Below, in pieces: positions 52,696 to 61,807 of a stretch of 64,000 nt of DNA. Source of the stretch: an uncultured Collinsella sp. (GTDB taxonomy: Bacteria > Actinomycetota > Coriobacteriia > Coriobacteriales > Coriobacteriaceae); assembly GCA_958370785.1 (NCBI GenBank), contig CATXKN010000005.1:91200-155199 (forward strand), read 5' to 3'. The notes under the pieces were generated by a model. That model saw only the letters and a list, made by a program, of their open reading frames with translations, was not told the origin of the DNA and did no database searches. The translations under genes were made by a program, and so were the position numbers. Every line of letters starts with the position of its first letter. Position 1 is the stretch's first letter.

Positions 52696-53127
52696 ATGAA
52701 CAAGAAGAAAATCGCGTACTTGCCCGTTTTGGATTTTGGCAGTGCAGAGCTTCTGTATGACCAGATGATGACAGCCTATGCCGATATGCAAAAAGAGGAC
52801 TTAATACTTTTTGACGAGGAGAAAATCAAATCGTCGTCGCTTCGTCGCTCAGAGTATGGCGCAATCGGTTTGCTGCCTTGGCCCACATTCGAGGATATGT
52901 CACGGGTCACCGATATGGAGCGTGCCGAATTTGACGAGCTGCGCACGAAAGAGACCCGAGGTGAAGAACTCGAAATCTATCTCAAAAACGGGGGAAGCTG
53001 CGGATACATCGACCTCAATTGGTGCGACCTGTTCGCGCGTGCCACCATGCAAGGCTACAAGGTCATGATTCGCGATTTTGCGAAAGAAGACTTTCTGCGG
53101 AAGCAGATAAAAGGATTCTATGAGTAG
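52696..53127 (+). CDS. Hypothetical protein next to recombinase
   Basis: 143 residues of mixed helix and strand, acidic, no membrane segment. Family not recognised. GGAGG sits before the ATG at 52696 and the recombinase follows 48 bases after its stop, so it may be made with it; a directionality factor cannot be excluded but nothing in its sequence shows it. Confidence 0.65.
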   Translation: MNKKKIAYLPVLDFGSAELLYDQMMTAYADMQKEDLILFDEEKIKSSSLRRSEYGAIGLLPWPTFEDMSRVTDMERAEFDELRTKETRGEELEIYLKNGGSCGYIDLNWCDLFARATMQGYKVMIRDFAKEDFLRKQIKGFYE

Positions 53128-53175
53128 GTGACGTGAAATGTTGCCATGTAGAGAATTACGGGAGGGGGTGAACCT

Positions 53176-54957
53176 ATGGCACGAAAAAGTCCCAAGACGC
53201 CAGATGCCGCCCATCCACTCGCCTGCGTCCTGTACATCCGCGTCTCGACCAAGCTGCAAGTCGAGAAGGGCGAGTCGATAGACGCTCAGCGCTTCGAGCT
53301 GACAAGATATGCCGAAAATCACGGCATGCGCGTGCTCGGTGAGTACGTTGACGCCGGCTTTTCAGGAAAGAACGTGCAGGGCAGGCCGCAGTTCCGTCAG
53401 ATGATGGATGGCATCATCAAGGCACAGCCGAGCAAGCGCCCGGCCTACGTCCTCGTGTTCAAGCTGTCACGATTCGGGCGCAACGCCGCCGACACGTGGA
53501 ACTCCCTTCAGACGCTCCAAGACTACGGAGTGGAACTGTGTTGCGTGAAGGACGGCATCGACTCTGGTACATCCATGGGTAAGGCGATGCTGTCCATCGC
53601 CGCCGTGTTCGCCGAGATGGAGCGCGACAACATCCGCACCCAGACCATGAGCGGACGCGAGGAGAAGGCCCGCAAAGGCTACTGGAACGGAGGGCAAGCG
53701 CCCTTCGGGTATCGCCTTGTCGATAAGGGCAACAAGTTCAAAGAGCTTGAGGTCGATGAGGACGAGGCAAAGGTCGTGCGTCGCATCTTCGAGATGTATG
53801 CGTACGAGAACAAAGGGTCGATGGCGATAGCCACATGGTTGAACAACCATGGAATCAAGAAGAAGCCACGCGGTAACGCACGCATGGACACGTTCTCCAG
53901 CGGAACGGTACAGCGCATGATTACCAACCCGGTGTACATCGGAAAGATTGCCTATGGCCGCAGGCGTACCGAGACGATAGAAGGCACGCGCGGAGAGACG
54001 CACGTGGTCAAGAGCGACGGCTACGAGATGCACGACGGCCAGCACGATGCGATAATCGACGATGCCACATGGGCGGCGGCTCAGGCCCTTGTCGGTACGC
54101 GCAAGCCGAACATGAAGACGCACGACGACGGCCACGTGAACATGCTCAACGGGCTTCTCGTCTGCCCGGTCTGCGGTCGCAAGATGTCGTCCAAGCCCAA
54201 CCGCGGGAAGCTCAAGAAGGACGGCACGCGGGGAAAGACGACGTGGGCATATTATTGCCCGCATACTTCAAAAGCGCGTGGTGCCAGCTGCACGTTCAAA
54301 AGCCAGTACCCGCAAGAGTGCGTGGACGCTGAGGTCGTACAGCTCGTGAGCCTTGCATCCCGTTCAGACGCGTTCGTGGATGCCCTGCGCCGCCGCATCG
54401 ACGACGCGACGGACATCGAGCAGCTGAAGGAAGATATTGAGCGCATAGAGGGCGAGAAGGCCGCGAACGACAAGCGCATGCGCATGCTCATGACGCAGAT
54501 TGACTCGCTCGACACCGCCGACAGGAGCTACGAGCGCAAGTTCAACGACCTGCAAAGGCGTCTGGACGACCTATATGACCGCGACGCCGGATTAAGCGAC
54601 GCACTGGAGGAAGCGCAAGCTAAGATGACCACTGTCGAGAAGCGCATGGACGGAGAGCGCAGGCTTCTGGAAGAGCTTGACCGCATCCCCGAGCTGTTGG
54701 AAGGCGCGGACGAGCAGACACGCTTCGACCTCATCCATGAGGCCGTGAGCGAGGTGCACATCCTGCCAGACAAGAACCCGCGCAAAGAGCGCGTGGTCGC
54801 CAACGTGACGTTCAAGTGCCCGGTGCGCTTCTTCTGGGAAGAGATTCCCGGTGTAGCCAATGGGTATACGCCGATGACGCCTGATTCTCTGGGAGAGAAT
54901 AATTTCCGAGATGACGAGGCACACGTTGAGACCGTCGCGGTCCTCGAGCGCCGCTAA
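53176..54957 (+). CDS. Large serine recombinase (integrase) ending on host codons
   Basis: 593 residues. The catalytic domain has Ser21 in VLYIRVSTKLQ, YVDAGFSGKN, LVFKLSRFGRN, and MLSIAAVFAEMERDNIRTQ. The recombinase domain (GYWNGGQAPFGYRL) and zinc ribbon (LLVCPVCGRKM..CP..C) follow, then a long coiled coil (about 400-510), as in phiC31-type integrases. The last nine codons, ETVAVLERR, come from the displaced host rlmD end, so the circular form has a different C-terminus. GGGAGGGGG precedes the ATG. Confidence 0.92.
   Translation: MARKSPKTPDAAHPLACVLYIRVSTKLQVEKGESIDAQRFELTRYAENHGMRVLGEYVDAGFSGKNVQGRPQFRQMMDGIIKAQPSKRPAYVLVFKLSRFGRNAADTWNSLQTLQDYGVELCCVKDGIDSGTSMGKAMLSIAAVFAEMERDNIRTQTMSGREEKARKGYWNGGQAPFGYRLVDKGNKFKELEVDEDEAKVVRRIFEMYAYENKGSMAIATWLNNHGIKKKPRGNARMDTFSSGTVQRMITNPVYIGKIAYGRRRTETIEGTRGETHVVKSDGYEMHDGQHDAIIDDATWAAAQALVGTRKPNMKTHDDGHVNMLNGLLVCPVCGRKMSSKPNRGKLKKDGTRGKTTWAYYCPHTSKARGASCTFKSQYPQECVDAEVVQLVSLASRSDAFVDALRRRIDDATDIEQLKEDIERIEGEKAANDKRMRMLMTQIDSLDTADRSYERKFNDLQRRLDDLYDRDAGLSDALEEAQAKMTTVEKRMDGERRLLEELDRIPELLEGADEQTRFDLIHEAVSEVHILPDKNPRKERVVANVTFKCPVRFFWEEIPGVANGYTPMTPDSLGENNFRDDEAHVETVAVLERR
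54928..54932 (+). other. Right attachment site (attR) core
   Basis: GAGAC in ACGTTGAGACCGTCGCG. Bases to the right are the former end of rlmD. Confidence 0.75.
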
Positions 54958-54984
54958 TCCACCCCGGTCGATTTTCGGGACAAG

Positions 54985-55015
54985 AAGGGGGCAGCCCGTC
55001 TGGACCGCCCCCTTT
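54985..55015 (+). terminator. Original terminator of rlmD
   Basis: AAGGGGGC and GCCCCCTTT arms after the displaced rlmD end; it now ends the recombinase gene and the convergent PHP gene. Confidence 0.7.
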
Positions 55016-55035
55016 CGTTGGACATATGAGTCTCG

Positions 55036-55857
55036 TTACATCCCCTTGCGCAGGTCGCATACGCAGGCTGCCGCCATCTCGCGCAGCAGCGTCTCGCGGT
55101 CGCGCGTCACGATCAGGTCCAGCGGGAAATGAATCTCGTCGAGCATCTTGCGGGCATGGTCAAGCTTGCCAATTGCCATGCCAATGTGCGCATCGGTCGA
55201 GACGCCGATCCCCACGCCCAGCTCGGCGCAGCGCTCGGCAATCTTGCGACACACGTTCCAATGCTCGGCATCCGTGCCATGCTCAAGACTATGGTTGTTG
55301 ATCTCGATGATCTTGTGCTTGGCCTTGGCCGCCAGCAGCACCTCATCGATATCGAACGGCACGCCCGAACGACCCGCATGCCCAAGCATGAACACCTTGG
55401 GGTGCTCCAGGGCATTAATGTACATCTCGGTCGTCTGTGCGAGCGTCGCGCCTTCGGCAAACTGCGGATTATGCACGCTTGCCACCAAATAATCCAAATT
55501 GCGTGTCACCAATTCGAACAGCGAATGCTGGTGACTGTACGAATCGCCGGCAATATTGAGCGAAACGGGAATGTCCTCGCCAAACAAGCTTCCGTCCAGC
55601 GAAACGATATCGGCCTCGGCGCCGCGAAGCACCAGCACGCCGCTCCAAATGCGCGGCCAGATATCCTGGTTAATAAAGAACTGGAAACTGCGCAGGTCAT
55701 TGGGGCAAGGCGTAACCATCGAACTCAAGTGGTCCGCAGAACCAAGCACCTGCAGACCGCGCTCTGCCGCCCAATATATGTTCTCCTCGATGGTTGAATA
55801 CGCATGCGCAGAGAACATCGTATGAGTATGGATATCACAAGAAAGCAGGTAGGGCAT
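55036..55857 (-). CDS. PHP-domain phosphatase, YcdX-like
   Basis: 273 residues, PHP fold binding three metals: CDIHTHTMFSAHAYST (first motif), SADHLSS, HAGRSG and VSTDAHIG near the end. Length and order fit YcdX phosphatases, whose substrates are small phosphate esters. AAGGAG precedes the ATG at 55857. Convergent to the recombinase. Confidence 0.85.
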   Translation of the reverse strand: MPYLLSCDIHTHTMFSAHAYSTIEENIYWAAERGLQVLGSADHLSSMVTPCPNDLRSFQFFINQDIWPRIWSGVLVLRGAEADIVSLDGSLFGEDIPVSLNIAGDSYSHQHSLFELVTRNLDYLVASVHNPQFAEGATLAQTTEMYINALEHPKVFMLGHAGRSGVPFDIDEVLLAAKAKHKIIEINNHSLEHGTDAEHWNVCRKIAERCAELGVGIGVSTDAHIGMAIGKLDHARKMLDEIHFPLDLIVTRDRETLLREMAAACVCDLRKGM

Positions 55858-55952
55858 CGGGTCTCCTTATCCGGTATGGCCGTCGCGTATATTCATTGTA
55901 CGCATAGCATTCGATGGTCGTAAAACCGCTCCATCCCAACGACACAACGTCC

Positions 55953-55995
55953 ATGACAACGGGGTCTGGCTTAAAACCAAACCCCGTTTCACGTA
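55953..55995 (-). terminator. Hairpin after the aminotransferase
   Basis: AACGGGGT / AACCCCGTT arms with a 14-base loop carrying GTCTGGCTT. No T-run. It belongs to the family with GGGACAG-like hairpins only loosely. Confidence 0.4.
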
Positions 55996-56016
55996 AAACA
56001 TTGTAAGCAGAGCGCT

Positions 56017-57207
56017 TTACTTTTGACGATACTCGTCGGCCAGCTGCTTCCAGGCGGGCAGTGAGTTAACGATAGTCTCGTAGCTCACACAGTAGCCCAA
56101 GCGGAACCAGCCCGGCATGCCAAAACTGTCCGAGGGCACCGCGAGCAGCTCATACTTCTTCGCGCGCTCGCAGAAAGCGTTCGCATCGGGCTCCAGCGCC
56201 TTCACCCACAGGTAGAATGCACCATCCGGCTCAACATAGGTGTAGCCGTACTCCGCTAGTGCATCGGTAAGCGCGGTGCGGTTGCGTGCATAGGCCTCAA
56301 CGTCACTCGGCTCATCGATGCAGTCGATAATTACGCGCTGGAAGAGCGCCGGCGCGCACACGAAGCCCAGTGTACGGGCGGCACCGGCAACGGCGGGCAT
56401 TAGACGAGCTGCCTGAGGGTTCGTATTGGGAACCAGGATCCACCCCACGCGCTCGCCCGGCAGCGAAAGCGACTTGGAATACGAGTAGCACACGATGGTG
56501 TGCTCGTAGATCGAAGGCACCCAAGGCACCTCGGCGCCATAGACAATCTCGCGATACGGCTCATCCGAGATGAGCATAATCGGGTTCTCGGGATCGCGCT
56601 TGGCGTTGACCTCGCGTAAAACATTGGCCAGTCGCGTCAGGGTATCGCACGTATACACGGCGCCGGTCGGGTTGTTGGGTGAGTCGATAATGACGGCAGC
56701 CGTCTTATCGGTAATCGCCTTGAGCACGTTATCCACGCTCAGCTGGAACGTATCTTCATCGGCGAGCGCCTCGACACACGTACAGCCGGCCTTCTCAATC
56801 CACACGCGATACTCCGGAAAATACGGCGCAATGACGATAACTTCATCGCCCGGGTTCGTAACGGCGTTGAGCGTGCAGGTGAGCGAAGCCGCGGCGCCCA
56901 CGGTCATAAAGACATCCTTGTCCTCATAACTCGTACCAAAGCGGCGGTTGAGCGACTCAGCCACGGCGGTACGGCACTGCGGCAGGCCCGGTGCGGGCGT
57001 GTATCCGTGCAGCTGGTCACTCGGCAGTTCAAGCGCCTTTTTGATGGACTCCGCCACGGCAGCGGGCGCCGGAACGCTCGGGTTGCCCAGCGAGAAATCG
57101 AACACGTTTTCCGCGCCGATTTGCGCCTTACGCTCAAGGCCATAGCTAAAAATCTCGCGGATGATGGAGCTTTCCGCACCGCGAGCATACATGGTTTCGT
57201 TGATCAT
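56017..57207 (-). CDS. Pyridoxal phosphate-dependent aminotransferase
   Basis: 396 residues, PLP fold type I. Family marks: FSLGNPSVPAP, PNNPTGAVY, SDEPYREIVYG and the lysine in SYSKSLSLPGERVGW. It is close to aspartate aminotransferase class I/II; the amino acid substrate is unclear. ATG at 57207 follows AAGGGG; a frame of 33 upstream codons is not supported, because it crosses the palindrome. Confidence 0.9.
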   Translation of the reverse strand: MINETMYARGAESSIIREIFSYGLERKAQIGAENVFDFSLGNPSVPAPAAVAESIKKALELPSDQLHGYTPAPGLPQCRTAVAESLNRRFGTSYEDKDVFMTVGAAASLTCTLNAVTNPGDEVIVIAPYFPEYRVWIEKAGCTCVEALADEDTFQLSVDNVLKAITDKTAAVIIDSPNNPTGAVYTCDTLTRLANVLREVNAKRDPENPIMLISDEPYREIVYGAEVPWVPSIYEHTIVCYSYSKSLSLPGERVGWILVPNTNPQAARLMPAVAGAARTLGFVCAPALFQRVIIDCIDEPSDVEAYARNRTALTDALAEYGYTYVEPDGAFYLWVKALEPDANAFCERAKKYELLAVPSDSFGMPGWFRLGYCVSYETIVNSLPAWKQLADEYRQK

Positions 57208-57267
57208 CTGTTCCCCTTTCGCATAGGCGGTATTGTACGCTTTAGTCGGGCAAAGCGCCGCAGCAAT

Positions 57268-57327
57268 GTTGATTGGGGACAGACTTAAATGCGTGAAAAC
57301 GCTCATTTAAGTCTGTCCCCAATCAAC
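57268..57327. repeat. GGGACAG-type palindrome
   Basis: Sixty bases of near-perfect palindrome from GTTGATTGGGGACAGACTTA to its complement, with the centre GCGTGAAAACGC. Similar words (GGGGACAGACTTAA) occur in many bacterial genomes near REP-associated transposases. Confidence 0.75.
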
Positions 57328-57351
57328 AGATGGCCCAATATCGCTCAAAAG

Positions 57352-57385
57352 AAAAAGCCTCCGCAGGTTTCCCCGCGGAGGCCTT
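57352..57385 (-). terminator. Terminator of ftsH
   Basis: AAGCCTCCGC / GCGGAGGCCTT stem followed on the minus strand by TTTTTC. Confidence 0.9.
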
Positions 57386-57396
57386 CACCACAAAGA

Positions 57397-59520
57397 CTAT
57401 TTGTCGGCGTCGGTGTCGGCACCGGCATCATCGGCAGTCTCGGATGCGGCTTCTGCATCCTCCCGCATGGCCGCCTGCGCAAATGCCGCGGCATCGGCCG
57501 CCAGCTCCTCCTCGCTCATACGAGTCGCGCGCTTCTTGGTCGGCATGCCGGCCGCCTTGGCATTGCGCTCCTCCTTGGCCGCCAGGATATCGCCCTCGCG
57601 CTCAAGGTAGGCATCCCACTCGTTGTCGAGCAGGGCGTTCACGGCGTCGCCTTCGACGGTCTCGCGCTCAAGCAGCACCTTGGCCATCAGATCGAGCTGA
57701 TCACGACGGGCATCCAAAATCTCGACCGCACGGCGATGGGCCTCACGCATAATGCGCTGGACCTCGATGTCGATGCGACGCGCCGTCTCCTCGGAGTAAT
57801 CCTGGTGATCGGCGTAATCGCGACCAAGGAACACCTGATGCTGCGCCTCGCCAAACACTTGCGTGCCGAGTTCCTCGCTCATGCCCAGGCGCGTGACCAT
57901 CTCGCGCGCCATCTTGGTCGCACGCTCCAGGTCGTTGCTCGCGCCCGACGTGATGTCGTCGCACATGAGTTCCTCGGCAACGCGACCGCCCAAGAACACG
58001 GCGAGCTCGTCGAGCATCTCGTTCTTGGTCTTGAGGAAGTGATCCTCCTGCGGAAGCTGCAGTGTGTAGCCCAGAGCCTGGCCGCGGCTGACGATCGAAA
58101 TCTTATGAACCGGATCGGAGTGCTCCAAGATGTGACCCACCAGGGCATGGCCGCTCTCATGGTAGGCAATCGTGGTGCGCTCGGCTTCGGTCATCACACG
58201 ACCCTTGCGTTGCGGTCCGGCAATCACGCGCTCCATCGATTCCTCGACCTCGTCCATCGAGATCACGGAACGATGGCGGCGGGCAGCCAGCAGCGCAGAC
58301 TCGTTGAGCAGGTTTGCCAGATCGGCGCCGGTAAAGCCAACGGTCATCTGGGCGAGCTTCTCAAACTTCACGTCCTCGTCCATCGGCTTGTTCTCGGCAT
58401 GCACGCGCAAGATCTGCTCGCGGCCCTTCACATCCGGACGGTCGACCGTAACCTGACGGTCAAAACGACCGGGACGCAGCAATGCCGGATCCAGGATGTC
58501 AGGACGGTTGGTCGCAGCGATCAGAATGACCGACTCACTCTCCTCAAAACCGTCCATCTCGACCAGCAGCTGGTTGAGCGTCTGCTCGCGCTCGTCGTGA
58601 CCGCCGCCCAAACCAGCTCCGCGCTGACGTCCCACGGCATCGATCTCATCGATGAAGATGATCGACGGGGCCTGGGACTTGGCCTCCTTAAAGAGGTCGC
58701 GCACACGGCTGGCGCCGACACCCACGAACATCTCGACAAAGTCGGAACCCGAGATGCTAAAGAACGGCACGCCCGCCTCGCCGGCAACGGCCTTGGCCAG
58801 CAGCGTTTTACCGGTGCCCGGAGGGCCCACCAGCAACACACCACGCGGGATCTTGGCACCCAGCTTGCGATAGCGATCCGGATCGCTCAAAAAGTCACGG
58901 ATCTCCTCGAGCTCCTCGACTGCCTCATCCACGCCGGCAACGTCTTCAAACTTGACCTTGGGGCGCGTGGCCTCGTTGGTCTTGGCGTTGGTCTTGCCAA
59001 ACTGCATGTTCCTGTTGTTGGCACCCATCATCTGGCGCATAAAGTAGAACATAATGGCGATCAGGGCGATTGTCGGAAGCACGCTCATCGCCAAGTCGCC
59101 CCAAAAATCGGGGTCATTGGTGTTGACGATGTACTTGGTATCGGGGTGCTCCGCCATAAGCTCGGCAAGCGAATCGGAGCCGACATAGGTCGAGGAGAAG
59201 CTCTTGAGCTCGCTCGTATCGCCCTTGTCCTTTTTTGTCTTCCAGTAATGACCCGTCACGCTTCCGTCTTGAACCGTATAGGTCAGATCTTCGACGCGAT
59301 CCTGCTTGATGGCGTTCACCATCTCGCTCGTCGCGAGCTTAACGGTGTTGCTGGAATTGGCAAAGCCGGAGCCCATGTTAAAGAAGGCGTAGCCCAGAAG
59401 CGCGCAAGCCAAAATAAAATACAGCCAGCCCGTACGCGTGGGCTTCTTGCCTCCGGGCATCCCCGGGATCTTAGGCTCCCGGGGAGTCTGGGAATTGTTA
59501 TCGTTACGGTCGTCGGGCAT
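57397..59520 (-). CDS. ftsH: ATP-dependent zinc metalloprotease FtsH
   Basis: 707 residues. Two N-terminal membrane helices (about 33-53 and 138-158) enclose a small periplasmic domain; then AAA+ (Walker A VGPPGTGKTL, Walker B IIFIDEIDAVG) and a protease domain with HESGH as zinc motif (near residue 455). It degrades membrane and regulatory proteins. About 60 residues of Ala/Glu/Asp tail follow the protease domain. The start lies two bases past the hpt stop; GGAGG is 12 bases upstream, inside hpt, so coupled translation is likely. Confidence 0.95.
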   Translation of the reverse strand: MPDDRNDNNSQTPREPKIPGMPGGKKPTRTGWLYFILACALLGYAFFNMGSGFANSSNTVKLATSEMVNAIKQDRVEDLTYTVQDGSVTGHYWKTKKDKGDTSELKSFSSTYVGSDSLAELMAEHPDTKYIVNTNDPDFWGDLAMSVLPTIALIAIMFYFMRQMMGANNRNMQFGKTNAKTNEATRPKVKFEDVAGVDEAVEELEEIRDFLSDPDRYRKLGAKIPRGVLLVGPPGTGKTLLAKAVAGEAGVPFFSISGSDFVEMFVGVGASRVRDLFKEAKSQAPSIIFIDEIDAVGRQRGAGLGGGHDEREQTLNQLLVEMDGFEESESVILIAATNRPDILDPALLRPGRFDRQVTVDRPDVKGREQILRVHAENKPMDEDVKFEKLAQMTVGFTGADLANLLNESALLAARRHRSVISMDEVEESMERVIAGPQRKGRVMTEAERTTIAYHESGHALVGHILEHSDPVHKISIVSRGQALGYTLQLPQEDHFLKTKNEMLDELAVFLGGRVAEELMCDDITSGASNDLERATKMAREMVTRLGMSEELGTQVFGEAQHQVFLGRDYADHQDYSEETARRIDIEVQRIMREAHRRAVEILDARRDQLDLMAKVLLERETVEGDAVNALLDNEWDAYLEREGDILAAKEERNAKAAGMPTKKRATRMSEEELAADAAAFAQAAMREDAEAASETADDAGADTDADK

Positions 59521-59521
59521 C

Positions 59522-60070
59522 TTACGAATAAACCTCCGGTTTCAAAATGCCCAGATACGGAAGGTTACGATAGCGCTCGGCATAGTCGAGGCCGTAGCCC
59601 ACCACAAAGGCATCGGGGCAATGGGTTCCAACATACTTGGGCGTGATGGCCGAGGTACGGTCCTCAACGTCCTTCCACAGGAAGGCGGCGACCTCCAGAG
59701 AAGCGGGCTTGCGGCTCTCGAGGTTCTTCATCAGATACTTGAGCGTCAGGCCCGAGTCCAGAATGTCCTCGACGATCAGCACGTCGCGACCGCGGATGTC
59801 GATATCCAGGTCCTTAATGATACGCACGATACCCGAGGACTTCACGCCGTCACCATAGCTCGAAACAGCCATGAAATCGATGTTGGTCGGCAGCTCGATC
59901 TTGCGCATCAGGTCGCCCATAAAGACCACGGCGCCACGCAGGACCGCAATCAGCACCAGATCCTTACCCGCGTAGTCGCGAGTAATCTGCTCGCCTAGGC
60001 GAGAGACGATACCCTCGATATCCTCCTGCGTAAACAGAACCTTCTCGATATCCGGATGTTGAGAAGCCAT
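59522..60070 (-). CDS. hpt: Hypoxanthine phosphoribosyltransferase
   Basis: 182 residues. The PRPP motif is VLIVEDILDSGLTL and VAVLRGA-like VLIAVLRGAVVFMGDL the early loop. It salvages hypoxanthine and guanine to IMP and GMP. The tilS-hpt-ftsH gene order is common among Gram-positives and fits here. AAGGG lies upstream of its ATG. Confidence 0.93.
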   Translation of the reverse strand: MASQHPDIEKVLFTQEDIEGIVSRLGEQITRDYAGKDLVLIAVLRGAVVFMGDLMRKIELPTNIDFMAVSSYGDGVKSSGIVRIIKDLDIDIRGRDVLIVEDILDSGLTLKYLMKNLESRKPASLEVAAFLWKDVEDRTSAITPKYVGTHCPDAFVVGYGLDYAERYRNLPYLGILKPEVYS

Positions 60071-60217
60071 GACAACCCTTTCTTGTGCTTATCGCCCACA
60101 CACCGCCGTATGGACGCGAACTTCACATTCTAGCAGCGCACGGGGTATATTTTCTAGCCCGTACGCCATCAGCGCGGGAATACCGTCAACGTCGCACAGA
60201 ATAGCTGGCGTGGGATG

Positions 60218-61759
60218 CTATTCCGCATCGACCACACGAAGCAGATACGCCACGCGCGTTGCGGCCGTGCATTTAAAACGCTCGTCCGTGCGAACGCCTG
60301 CGACCCATACCACGGCACCTCCCGGAGCCGTTCTCACCACAGGAACGCCTGCGCGCTCAGAGACGGGAATACGAGCCTCGTTGAGCAGGTCGGACACCTT
60401 CTTACTTCGCCCACTCATGCCCAACGGACACATCACATCCCCCGGCACGGGACCGTCTACCCACAGACGCGCCAAACGCGCCTCGGCGGGAATCTCCCCG
60501 CGCGAGCCGGCGAGCATCCGTTCGCTATCGCGATCGGCAAAGCCCAGCGTCGCGGCATCCACCATAGCGGCCACCCCTCCGGCACCCACGAGTTCACGGG
60601 CACGGCGCACAATATCGCACCCCGGCTCGACGGCCATCGTCTCTGCCACCAGGATGCGGCCCGCCCCCAGCGGCAATCGACCGGGAATGGTGACCCAATC
60701 GGCAACTAACCCCTCGCGCGCCGCCGAGGCCTTGAATGACAGCATGCCAAACTCCACGCGCGCATCGATTCCCGCCGGCAGCGTGACCGAACCCGAGCCT
60801 TCGGCGACACAGGCGAGCACGCGCTCCACATGCCGCATCTCCGGGCGAGCGTCGGGGTCGATACGCTTAATTGCCAGTCGCACCATGCGCCGAGCAATCA
60901 CCACCTCGGCCGCGGCCAGTCGGCGAGCGTCAAGGACCAGTGCACCCGCTACCTCCTTACGCAGGCAGCTTCGAAACGCCTGCGCGGAAAGCTGGGAAAG
61001 AAAGGCGTCCTCATCGCCTAAGATCTCGCAGGCGGCGCCAATCGTCTTACAGACGCTCGCGTTGCGCTGCGCCACCACCGGCATCACCCGATGGCGCACG
61101 TAGTTACGCAAGTACGACACGTCCTCGTTGCTCTCGTCCTCTCGCCACGGCTGACCATGCACCTGCAGATAGCCCACGAGCTCATCATGAGTCAGGTCGA
61201 GCAAGGGACGCACCACGATATTCCTCCGGCGAGGAATGCTCGATAGACCAGCGGGCCCCGAACCCTTAATCGCGTTCATCAAAAACGTTTCCGCGCGATC
61301 CGAAGACGTGTGCGCGGTGCAGATACGAGCCGCCGTTCGCGGTGCCCCCGTCTGGGCGCAGAGCTCGCGAACATACCTCCGCGCCGCGGCATAGCGCACC
61401 TCGCGGGCAGCCGCCTCGATATTGCCCGATTCATCATCAAAATAGGCATGCTCAACACACAGCGGCAAGCCATATTGTGCGCATAGGCCGCGCACAAAGG
61501 CCTCGTCGCCATCGGATGCCTCACCGCGCAGATGATGGTTCACATGCAGCACGTGCAGTCGCTCGCGCGCGATGGGAGCTACACCACGCCCATCCTGAAT
61601 ATCCAACTTTGATGTGCACGCCATAAGGAGCAAAGCCGTCGAGTCCGCACCACCTGATACCATGAGCACCACGGGGGCAGCCGTCTGCCGCGTTGCCAGA
61701 GCTTTATCATCAGCCCACGATGCAGCATGGTGTCCATAATGCTGAGATACCGTTGGCAT
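60218..61759 (-). CDS. tilS: tRNA(Ile) lysidine synthetase
   Basis: 513 residues. The PP-loop SGGADST (about 35-41) marks the ATP pyrophosphatase domain; HVNHHLRG, YLRNYVRHRVMPV and the C-terminal domain follow. It changes C34 of tRNA-Ile(CAU) to lysidine so that it reads AUA. The N-terminal 25 residues are an extra leader. GGAGG precedes the ATG. It probably shares a transcript with hpt and ftsH, although 147 bp separate it from hpt. Confidence 0.92.
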   Translation of the reverse strand: MPTVSQHYGHHAASWADDKALATRQTAAPVVLMVSGGADSTALLLMACTSKLDIQDGRGVAPIARERLHVLHVNHHLRGEASDGDEAFVRGLCAQYGLPLCVEHAYFDDESGNIEAAAREVRYAAARRYVRELCAQTGAPRTAARICTAHTSSDRAETFLMNAIKGSGPAGLSSIPRRRNIVVRPLLDLTHDELVGYLQVHGQPWREDESNEDVSYLRNYVRHRVMPVVAQRNASVCKTIGAACEILGDEDAFLSQLSAQAFRSCLRKEVAGALVLDARRLAAAEVVIARRMVRLAIKRIDPDARPEMRHVERVLACVAEGSGSVTLPAGIDARVEFGMLSFKASAAREGLVADWVTIPGRLPLGAGRILVAETMAVEPGCDIVRRARELVGAGGVAAMVDAATLGFADRDSERMLAGSRGEIPAEARLARLWVDGPVPGDVMCPLGMSGRSKKVSDLLNEARIPVSERAGVPVVRTAPGGAVVWVAGVRTDERFKCTAATRVAYLLRVVDAE

Positions 61760-61807
61760 TTGCTTCCTCCTCTATTCGTTCGCACCCATTGTATCCTTTG
61801 GAATCTT

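Larger units (their letters stand above)
39183..54932. mobile_element. Integrative mobilizable element in rlmD
   Basis: The two ends are visible: CACACCGAGACGGTTGCCGT at the left and CACACGTTGAGACCGTCGCG at the right share CACAC and GAGAC. Left of 39183 is rlmD, right of 54932 is its displaced end (ETVAVLERR). Inside, a serine recombinase at the right end, an HTH protein, a P4-type primase, a MobC-like protein and a MobP relaxase form a complete integrate-replicate-mobilize set; no coupling protein or conjugation channel is seen, so it needs a helper. rlmD/rumA is a known insertion site of serine-recombinase elements such as streptococcal ICESp2905. Confidence 0.88.

Noticed and set aside
57289..59646. 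A 785-codon plus-strand frame opposite ftsH
   Set aside because: It spans ftsH, its terminator and part of hpt; the composition is that of an antisense frame.
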